This document shows, in pieces, positions 1 to 4,868 of a stretch of DNA of 5,084 nt (its first letter is position 1; each line of letters opens with the position of its first letter). The DNA comes from Scatosoma sp964459515 (GTDB taxonomy: Bacteria; Bacillota; Clostridia; Christensenellales; Borkfalkiaceae). A program made the position numbers and the translations under genes. The stretch is taken from NCBI GenBank assembly GCA_964459515.1, contig CAYWML010000077.1, forward strand, positions 1 to 5,084. Reading direction: 5' to 3'. The notes below the pieces were generated by a model that did no database searches, was not told where the DNA came from, and was given only the letters and a program-made list of their open reading frames with translations.

Positions 1-546
1 GTGCATCCACCCGAACGAATTTACCGTTTGATAATTCGTAATCGTGAACAATTCCCCGGGAATCATCATGGTTGCCAACAAGAAAGCAAATAAAGCGTTT
101 TTGCCCTTGAATTCAAGACGCGCAAAGGCAAATGCCGACAACACGGTAATGATCAAGGAAAGAAAAGTGGAAACCAAGCCTACGTATACGGTATTCAAAA
201 ACAGTTTGCCGAGATTGGCGGCTTGAAAAGCTTCGACGTAATTGTGCAATATGATTTTTCTGGGGAAAAGCGTAGGGGGATTTTCGATGTATTCCGACAT
301 GTCTTTCACGGAAGAAATCAACATCCAATAAAAAGGAAACAGCACGACGAGCGCCATGAATCCGAGGAAAGTATATAAAGCAACTTGTACGAGTATTTTT
401 ACGACGCGCTGCTTGTTGGAAACTTTTTGCATGTCGCGCTCGTGCATTACGCCCTGTACCAACGCCTCGGCGGTTTGGGCTTGCGCTTCTTCGGAGTTTT
501 CAACGGTTTCTATTTCATCGAAAAGAATTTTATTCGGTTCAGCCAT
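1..546 (-). CDS. CUT1-type sugar ABC transporter permease, MalG-like (3' end cut by window)
   Basis: This is probably the second transmembrane subunit of a carbohydrate ABC importer, which would pair with the MalF-like permease and the ATPase encoded just upstream. The first 182 residues are visible. A hydrophilic, acidic, Gln/Glu-rich stretch of about 45 residues precedes the first membrane segment (about 51-80, ending FPFYWMLISSVKD). The loop 'PPTLFPRKIILHNYVEAF' (90-107) is the typical MalG-family PTLFP..NY motif. A second membrane segment follows (about 114-143), and a third begins at about 150 with 'MMIPGELF'. The EAA loop that docks on the ATPase lies further along and is not in the window. 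The start at 546 is supported by AGGAGG six bases upstream. Met34 and Met39 are possible internal starts but would lose that site. The family is clear; the substrate is unknown. Confidence 0.93.
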   Translation of the reverse strand, partial: MAEPNKILFDEIETVENSEEAQAQTAEALVQGVMHERDMQKVSNKQRVVKILVQVALYTFLGFMALVVLFPFYWMLISSVKDMSEYIENPPTLFPRKIILHNYVEAFQAANLGKLFLNTVYVGLVSTFLSLIITVLSAFAFARLEFKGKNALFAFLLATMMIPGELFTITNYQTVNSFGWMH

Positions 547-552
547 GAATTG

Positions 553-558
553 CCTCCT
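553..558 (-). promoter_or_regulatory. Ribosome binding site of MalG-like permease, overlapping upstream stop codon
   Basis: The minus strand reads AGGAGG, six bases before the ATG at 546. Its first base is also the last base of the TAA stop (558-560) of the upstream permease. Ribosomes finishing the first permease would therefore end on the initiation site of the second. This suggests translational coupling, which would suit two subunits needed in equal amounts. Confidence 0.8.
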
Positions 559-1631
559 TAGTAGTGTGTTTTCTTTTTGCTGACATGCAGATTAATCATG
601 GTTACGACAAAGATAATCGCAAACAAAATCAACGCTGCCGCACTGGCTGTACCGTATTTTGTTTTTGCGATAGCGTCGTAAATATATCCGACCATGGTAT
701 TTAACGAACCGCTTTGTCCCGGTGCGCCCATTCCGTCGCCGAAGATACCCACAATGCTGGTGTATTCCTTAAAGCCGCCGATAAAGCCGGTGATGATTAC
801 ATAGGCAAGCATGGGAGAGAGGAGAGGAACGGTAATCCTCGTAAACACTCTCCAACGAGGCGTGCTGTCGATTTTTGCCGCTTCGTAGTATTGCTTGTTT
901 ACACTTTGCAGTCCGCCGAGCAAAATTAAAATTTTGAAAGGCAACGCATTCCATACGATGTAAACGACCATTACGGTAATATTTGCCGCATATGAGGAAT
1001 TCGCATTTACCCAGTTGATAGGTCCTATGCCGAATAATCCGAGAATATTGTTGACGATACCTACCGTTTCTATATATTGGTTAGGTTGTCCGAAATTGGT
1101 TCCGATCATTCCGAACATTGCCGAAAACACCATACCGATTGCAATCGAGTTCGTGACGTACGGGAGGAAAAATATCGTCTGTAAAAAACGTTGCAACGGT
1201 TTAATCGCATTCAGGCAAACGGCGATTAAAAGAGCCAAGATCGTGGAAATGGGAACGGTTAAAACGCAGAGTAACAACGTGTTTTTCAAGCATGTTAAGA
1301 ATTTGGGCGCTTTGATAACGCGTTCGAAATTTCTAAAACCGACATTAAAAGTCGTTCCGCCGATTTCCATTAACGGGTCGTATCCTTCCAAAAACGCGAT
1401 ACGCACCGTATTGAAAATAGGCCAAACGGTGAAAATCAGCAATAACACGATGGCAGGGGCGAGGTATACCCAACCTTTCCATTTTTCAAATTTCAGCTTT
1501 TTGCAAAGGAAACGAATGAAAAACGCGTCGTGTATCCAAGCTACGCAGAAAGTTTGCCAAACCCATTTCACGCAGAAAGTTTTCCAAAAACACTGCACGA
1601 AAACACGGTTTAAAAAGTTACGCACAGCCAT
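558..1631 (-). CDS. CUT1-type sugar ABC transporter permease, MalF-like, with unusual N-terminal repeat extension
   Basis: This is the first transmembrane subunit of the carbohydrate ABC importer, 357 residues from the ATG at 1631. The conserved permease core starts near residue 50 (KWKGWVYLAPAIVLLL). Membrane segments lie at about 54-76, 117-140, 148-172, 216-238, 272-290 and 328-348. The cytoplasmic EAA loop (EAAKIDSTPRWRVFTRITVP, 250-269) is clear and should contact the ATPase, although the usual D-G-A is D-S-T here. Residues 11-46 form a degenerate nine-residue repeat rich in Phe, Trp and Cys that the family core does not explain. A GTG at 1637 would add two residues and overlap the ATPase stop by four bases, but it would sit on the GAGGTG ribosome binding site, so the ATG is preferred. 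The stop is 11 bp before the next permease. The substrate is unknown. Confidence 0.93.
   Translation of the reverse strand: MAVRNFLNRVFVQCFWKTFCVKWVWQTFCVAWIHDAFFIRFLCKKLKFEKWKGWVYLAPAIVLLLIFTVWPIFNTVRIAFLEGYDPLMEIGGTTFNVGFRNFERVIKAPKFLTCLKNTLLLCVLTVPISTILALLIAVCLNAIKPLQRFLQTIFFLPYVTNSIAIGMVFSAMFGMIGTNFGQPNQYIETVGIVNNILGLFGIGPINWVNANSSYAANITVMVVYIVWNALPFKILILLGGLQSVNKQYYEAAKIDSTPRWRVFTRITVPLLSPMLAYVIITGFIGGFKEYTSIVGIFGDGMGAPGQSGSLNTMVGYIYDAIAKTKYGTASAAALILFAIIFVVTMINLHVSKKKTHY
1494..1601 (-). repeat. Degenerate 27-bp tandem repeat (four 9-codon units) within the MalF-like permease
   Basis: Read on the coding strand, the units encode FVQCFWKTF, CVKWVWQTF, CVAWIHDAF and FIRFLCKKL (residues 11-46). 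Units 1 and 2 are closest, matching at 21 of 27 bases by my count. A 19-base core at 1570-1588 recurs at 1543-1561 with one mismatch. Unit 3 is clearly diverged, and unit 4 is barely recognisable and may be chance. The 27-bp period preserves the reading frame, which fits an in-frame tandem duplication. Confidence 0.6.
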
Positions 1632-1633
1632 CG

Positions 1634-2743
1634 TCACACCTCGAAGCGAATTCTTTCTTCCGTCTCCGCGTCGAAGAGGAATACTTTATGCGGTTTAAGC
1701 GAGAACCGAACGGATTGCGCCGTAACGTCCACTTTGTTGTCCGCATTGATAATCGAACGAATGACGGGGTTTAAGGAAGCCGCGTGACGGGAAACGATGC
1801 TCACGTCGCGTCCCATGACTTCCACGTTGGAAAGTGCGCAAGGGAGCGCGCCGTTTTCGTCCAAAACGAAGCCCTCGGGACGGATAGCCACCGTCACTTT
1901 TCCGTCGGGTGCGCCGTTTACGCGCAAAACGGGCGTTTCGCTTTCATCGCCGATATACAGCATACCGTCTTTAACGAAGCCCGAAAGTACGTTGATAGGG
2001 GGCGTACCGAGGAATTTCGCAACGAACAAGTTGATAGGATCGTCGTAAATTTCCTGCGGTTTGCCGATTTGTTGCACGACGCCTAATTTCATAACGACGA
2101 TTACGTCGGAAATGCTCATGGCTTCTTCTTGGTCGTGCGTGACGAAAATCGTCGTAATGCCCGTTTCTTTTTGAATTCTGCGGATTTCTTCGCGCGTTTG
2201 CAAACGAAGTCTTGCGTCAAGGTTGGAGAGAGGCTCGTCCAAAAGTAATACGCGCGGCATCTTAACGAGCGCGCGCGCAATTGCGACGCGTTGTTGCTGA
2301 CCGCCCGAAAGTTCGCTCGGCTTTCTGTCCAAAAGATCTTCGATCTGTACGAGTTTTGCCGCCTCGTAGGTTCTTTCGAGCATTTGTTGCTTCGTCATTT
2401 TGTCTTTGCCGCGCAAGTTTTGCAAGGGGAACAAAATGTTTTGACGAACCGTCATGTGCGGATAGAGCGCGTAGTTTTGGAATACGAGTCCGATGCCTCT
2501 GTTTTCGGGCGAAAGGTCGGTAACGTCCTCATCGCCGAAGAAGATTTTTCCCTTGGTGGGGGCTTGCAGTCCGCTGATCATGTACAGCGTAGTGCTTTTG
2601 CCGCAGCCTGACGGTCCGAGCAGACCGACGAGCTTCCCGTCGGGAATGGTGAAGGTGAAATTGTTTACCGCTACGACTTCTTCACCCGACTTTTTGTTTC
2701 GGCTGGGGAAAATCTTGGTAAGGTTTTGTAATTCTACTTTCAT
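1634..2743 (-). CDS. Carbohydrate ABC transporter ATP-binding protein, MalK/UgpC/MsmX family
   Basis: This cytoplasmic ATPase should power the importer by dimerising and docking on the two permeases' EAA loops. At 369 residues it has the usual length for the family. Nucleotide-binding motifs are complete and in order: Walker A GPSGCGKST (43-51), Q-loop Q89 in VFQNYALYPHMTV, signature LSGGQQQR (145-152), Walker B RVLLLDEP (164-171) with catalytic E170, D-loop SNLD (173-176) and H-loop H203 in VTHDQEEAM. After about residue 240, FVAKFLGTPPINVL and then IRPEGF (287-292) mark the C-terminal regulatory TOBE-type domain found in MalK-like proteins. The start has GGAGG four bases upstream. It precedes both permeases in the operon. 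Many Firmicutes share one distant MsmX/MsmK ATPase among sugar importers, so a linked copy suggests a dedicated one. Its specific name (malK, ugpC or msmX) cannot be chosen from sequence alone. Confidence 0.96.
   Translation of the reverse strand: MKVELQNLTKIFPSRNKKSGEEVVAVNNFTFTIPDGKLVGLLGPSGCGKSTTLYMISGLQAPTKGKIFFGDEDVTDLSPENRGIGLVFQNYALYPHMTVRQNILFPLQNLRGKDKMTKQQMLERTYEAAKLVQIEDLLDRKPSELSGGQQQRVAIARALVKMPRVLLLDEPLSNLDARLRLQTREEIRRIQKETGITTIFVTHDQEEAMSISDVIVVMKLGVVQQIGKPQEIYDDPINLFVAKFLGTPPINVLSGFVKDGMLYIGDESETPVLRVNGAPDGKVTVAIRPEGFVLDENGALPCALSNVEVMGRDVSIVSRHAASLNPVIRSIINADNKVDVTAQSVRFSLKPHKVFLFDAETEERIRFEV
1637..1642 (-). promoter_or_regulatory. Ribosome binding site that decides the MalF-like permease start
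   Basis: The minus strand reads GAGGTG, then five bases, then the ATG at 1631. The site lies inside the last codons of the ATPase gene, whose TGA is at 1634-1636. Initiation at the GTG at 1637 would overlap the site itself, so the ATG is the better start. Confidence 0.65.
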
Positions 2744-2781
2744 ATAACCTCCCTGAAAGTCTTTTGTTTTCTATATTCCTT

Positions 2782-3708
2782 TCAACGATCCGTCGTTGAA
2801 TCTTTGAAAAAAACGGTGTTGTCGTTTGCCGTAGTTTCGTCGGCGTTTGTCGGCGCGGTTACAGCCGTATCGGGTTCGACGGGGGCTTCCTCGTCGGGCG
2901 CGTTCGTTTCTACGTCTAAGGGTGCGTACGAATTATTCGGATACTCCGCATAGCTTGCTTGCGCCGCTTCGCGCGCCTGTTGTTCCTCTTTATATCGAAG
3001 CAAGGCTTCTTGCGAGTCGAAAATGTCTTGGCTTGCCATATCCACAACGACGGTGTCGGAAAGCAAATCGTGTATGGCGGAGTTGGTGCGCGAAACGGCA
3101 AGCACGACGATTTGCAAGCCGAAAAGAAGCAAAATCGTCAGCATGCCTACGCTGCCCATCACGCCGAAATAAATCATGACGAAAAGCAATACGGGAACCA
3201 TGGTTTCGATGGTGTATTGTCCGATAATGGCGCGTACGAAGAGTACGGGGTTGGAAATGCGTACGCAGTTCGTGCGCACGACTGCCAAGCCGAAGATCTT
3301 TTTGCCGAGCGTTTGCCCGTTTTTGAAAAGCAACGGTACGAGGAAATAGAGCAACAAATGCGTAAGCAGAAGCGACGTGCTGACGATGACGAGCGTCAAA
3401 TAGAACATCTTCGCATACAGCGCACGTACTTCGACGTCTTTGCCGAAAGCGTCCGTCGCTTCTTGATAGTTGGCTTTTTCTTCCTCGGTAAGCTGGTCGT
3501 ATTCTTCTTCGGAAATATCGAAATCTGTGCCGTATTCCGTTTCGTAGCGCGTATAATACGTCTGTAACCGTTCCGTATAGCTGTCGTAGCGAAGCACGGC
3601 GGAAACGCCCGAAGCAATCGCAACGGTGAGCATAACGGAAAGAATAAGGTCGAACAGATACGCGGAAATGCGTTTCCAAAAATTTGCTTTTTGCAAACAG
3701 ACAGTCAT
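2782..3708 (-). CDS. RDD family membrane protein with long extracytoplasmic insert and acidic tail
   Basis: This 308-residue membrane protein belongs to the RDD family, whose role is poorly defined; some members have been proposed to move small solutes or ions. The family signature is present: Arg13 and Asp20 in KRISAYLFDLIL, GQTLGKKIFGLAVV (131-144), and Asp214 in AIHDLLSDTVVVD. Membrane segments are at about 16-38, 102-128, 167-184 and 186-206. Between the first two lies a hydrophilic, Tyr- and Glu-rich insert of about 60 residues (40-100), probably outside the membrane. After 225 comes a charged helical stretch, then a low-complexity acidic Pro/Thr/Asn tail with no membrane segment. The ATG at 3708 is chosen because AAGGAG lies four bases upstream; an upstream GTG at 3795 lacks such a site. 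It is 38 bp ahead of the ABC ATPase with no terminator between, so it is probably first in that operon. Function is unassigned. Confidence 0.88.
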   Translation of the reverse strand: MTVCLQKANFWKRISAYLFDLILSVMLTVAIASGVSAVLRYDSYTERLQTYYTRYETEYGTDFDISEEEYDQLTEEEKANYQEATDAFGKDVEVRALYAKMFYLTLVIVSTSLLLTHLLLYFLVPLLFKNGQTLGKKIFGLAVVRTNCVRISNPVLFVRAIIGQYTIETMVPVLLFVMIYFGVMGSVGMLTILLLFGLQIVVLAVSRTNSAIHDLLSDTVVVDMASQDIFDSQEALLRYKEEQQAREAAQASYAEYPNNSYAPLDVETNAPDEEAPVEPDTAVTAPTNADETTANDNTVFFKDSTTDR

Positions 3709-3712
3709 GAAA

Positions 3713-3718
3713 CTCCTT
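3713..3718 (-). promoter_or_regulatory. Ribosome binding site that decides the RDD gene start
   Basis: The minus strand reads AAGGAG, then TTTC, then the ATG at 3708. It rules against the longer reading frame that begins with GTG at 3795. A strong hairpin (3724-3745) ends only five bases before it, so access to this site could be affected by RNA folding. Confidence 0.75.
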
Positions 3719-3723
3719 CGCGT

Positions 3724-3786
3724 CGGCTTGCTTTGCGCCAAGCCGCAAGCGGATATACGGAAACTTTTTTCACGCTTTCCGCATAT
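3724..3786 (-). promoter_or_regulatory. Two-hairpin leader before the RDD gene
   Basis: In the minus-strand transcript two stems occur in succession. The first pairs AUAUGCGGAAA (3776-3786) with UUUCCGUAUAU (3753-3763): 11 pairs including one G-U, around a 12-base loop that contains six A's. The second pairs CGGCUUG (3739-3745) with CAAGCCG (3724-3730): seven perfect pairs around an 8-base loop. The second ends five bases before the ribosome binding site. Neither is followed by a U-run, so they are not simple terminators. A role in translation control or message stability is inferred only. Confidence 0.45.
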
Positions 3787-3982
3787 AAAATCCACCTAAG
3801 CATAATCTTCTATACAACATGTTACCACGATTTTCGACAAAAAGCAAACCTTTTGCACGGGAAAGTGAAAAAAATTTTTTGCCATAGTTAAAATTATTCC
3901 GAATTGAAAAGCACGGTTTAATCGATAATTCGGGTACAAGACGCGGAAAAACCGAAAAAATCGAAAAATCGTCGAATACTTC

Positions 3983-4012
3983 TTGACAGAACGCCTTTTC
4001 GTGCGATATAAT
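3983..4012 (+). promoter_or_regulatory. Sigma-70/SigA-type promoter for deoC-deoD
   Basis: TTGACA (3983-3988) and TATAAT (4007-4012) both match consensus and are separated by 18 bp. The predicted transcription start is near the A at 4020. Three A-tracts (3947-3951, 3955-3960, 3964-3968) lie just upstream and may act as an UP element. The promoter points at deoC and leaves a leader of about 150 nt. Confidence 0.85.
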
Positions 4013-4029
4013 ACTGTTTAAGGCAGTAT
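4011..4029. promoter_or_regulatory. Candidate operator: dyad centred on the predicted deoC transcription start
   Basis: ATACTG (4011-4016) and CAGTAT (4024-4029) form a perfect 6-bp inverted repeat around seven bases, centred on 4020. The left half overlaps the end of the -10 box. Only its right half would be transcribed in full, so it is more likely a DNA binding site than an RNA hairpin. A repressor bound here would block polymerase, as expected for an inducible nucleoside operon. The regulator is not identified. Confidence 0.45.
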
Positions 4030-4127
4030 CGTGCGAGCGTACGGCGCGCCGTTTTTCGTTCGATTGCAAGGAACGCGCTTGCTTTTCTTCGGCGAAAGCT
4101 TCCGCGTTTCCCGTTTGCCGACGATAC
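4026..4127 (+). promoter_or_regulatory. Structured deoC leader, possible cis-regulatory RNA
   Basis: The long untranslated leader can fold into a closed, branched shape. GUAUCGU (4026-4032) pairs perfectly with ACGAUAC (4121-4127), closing the structure. Inside are hairpin A (CGAGCG 4034-4039 with CGUUCG 4057-4062, enclosing ACGG/CCGU 4041-4052) and hairpin B (GGAACGCG 4070-4077 with CGCGUUUCC 4103-4111, one bulge, then GCUUUU/GAAAGC capped by C-UUCG-G at 4087-4092). This was found by eye, without energy calculation. It matches no riboswitch class that I recognise. There is no terminator between it and the start codon, so any control would more likely act on translation or stability. Confidence 0.35.
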
Positions 4128-4170
4128 GCCGTCCTTATTTAGAATTTATAGAACGACGAGAGGTGATTTT

Positions 4171-4836
4171 ATGGAAATAAAAGATATTTTATCCAAATGC
4201 GATCATACGCTTTTGGGGCAAACGGCAACGTGGGAGCAAATTCGTAAAATTTGCGACGAAGGCATGCGCTACGGCACGGCTTCGGTGTGCATTCCGCCCT
4301 GCTATGTAAAGCAGGCGAAAGCGTACGTCGGGGACAAGCTTGCCGTCTGCACGGTGATCGGTTTTCCCAACGGCTACGCGACGACGGAGACGAAAGTTTT
4401 TGAAACGCGCGACGCAATCGAAAAAGGCGCGGACGAGATCGATATGGTTATCAATATCGGTCGTTTGAAGGCAGGAGAGGATAGGCAGGTATGCGATGAA
4501 ATTCGCGCGATTAAATCGGCTTGCGGCGAAAAGATACTCAAAGTCATCGTCGAAACCTGTCTTTTGACAGAGGACGAAAAGCTTCGTTGTTGCAAGTTGG
4601 TCACGGAAGCCGGCGCGGATTATATCAAGACTTCGACGGGATTTTCCAAAGGCGGCGCAACCCTCGAAGACGTAAAACTCATGCGCGCGAACGTCGGAAA
4701 ACAAGTGCTCGTCAAGGCGGCAGGCGGTATTTCGGGTATAGAGGACGCGCAGGCGTTTTTGGAAGCAGGCGCGTCGCGTTTGGGCACGAGCCGCGTCGTA
4801 AAAGCCGTTCAAGGCGTGGAAGGCAAAGGCTATTAA
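4171..4836 (+). CDS. deoC: Deoxyribose-phosphate aldolase
   Basis: This class I aldolase splits 2-deoxy-D-ribose-5-phosphate into acetaldehyde and glyceraldehyde-3-phosphate in the cytoplasm, the last step of deoxynucleoside breakdown. At 221 residues it is the usual short bacterial form. Catalytic residues known from the E. coli enzyme have clear counterparts: Asp91 in DEIDMVINIG (E. coli D102), the Schiff-base Lys153 in YIKTSTGF (K167), and Lys182 in VKAAGGI (K201). The N-terminal CDHTLLG motif and the phosphate-binding AGGIS and GTS loops (205-207) are intact. It ends in Tyr221, like the C-terminal tyrosine that takes part in catalysis in E. coli. GAGGTG lies five bases before the ATG. It follows a consensus promoter and a structured leader, and is 32 bp ahead of the DeoD-type phosphorylase gene, with no terminator between. 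Confidence 0.97.
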   Translation: MEIKDILSKCDHTLLGQTATWEQIRKICDEGMRYGTASVCIPPCYVKQAKAYVGDKLAVCTVIGFPNGYATTETKVFETRDAIEKGADEIDMVINIGRLKAGEDRQVCDEIRAIKSACGEKILKVIVETCLLTEDEKLRCCKLVTEAGADYIKTSTGFSKGGATLEDVKLMRANVGKQVLVKAAGGISGIEDAQAFLEAGASRLGTSRVVKAVQGVEGKGY

Positions 4837-4868
4837 GTAGAGAATAAGATGTAAGGAGAGAAAAAATC

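Larger units (their letters stand above)
3709..4170. other. Divergent intergenic region between the RDD/ABC operon and deoC
   Basis: This 462-bp stretch separates two outward-facing genes and should hold both promoters. The deoC promoter is clear (3983-4012). The left operon's promoter is not: the best minus-strand guesses are TTGTCG (3835-3840) with TATAGA (3809-3814), a 20-base spacer that is too long, or TATGCT (3799-3804) without a good -35. The middle is very AT-rich, including an A7T6 run at about 3868-3880. An inverted repeat CCGAATT/AATTCGG lies at 3899-3905 and 3927-3933 and could be a regulator site, with low certainty. I see no convincing gene here. Confidence 0.7.

Noticed and set aside
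1015..1698. 227-residue plus-strand reading frame
   Set aside because: It lies antisense to the well-supported MalF-like permease and the end of the ATPase gene, with no family resemblance.
2744..2781. Possible terminator between the RDD gene and the ATPase gene
   Set aside because: Only a weak GAAAG/CTTTC pairing is present, with no GC-rich stem and no T-run.
2959..3748. Long reading frames overlapping the RDD gene on both strands (2959-3567 plus, 2990-3748 minus)
   Set aside because: They are Arg/His-rich shadow translations of a gene with clear RDD motifs and membrane segments.
3758..3781. Catabolite-repression (cre) site near GGAAAGCG on the minus strand
   Set aside because: Only part of the left half matches the cre consensus; the right half does not. 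The bases are better explained by the hairpin.
3709..3795. Longer RDD protein starting at GTG 3795
   Set aside because: It has no ribosome binding site, would translate through both leader hairpins, and adds residues unlike an RDD N-terminus. The ATG at 3708 has AAGGAG in place.
3770..4069. 99-residue minus-strand reading frame in the intergenic region
   Set aside because: It begins with TTG and has no ribosome binding site. It runs across the consensus deoC promoter and A-tracts, and its protein looks like translated AT-rich DNA with no recognisable family.
4189..4812. 207-residue minus-strand reading frame
   Set aside because: It is fully antisense to deoC, whose catalytic residues are intact.
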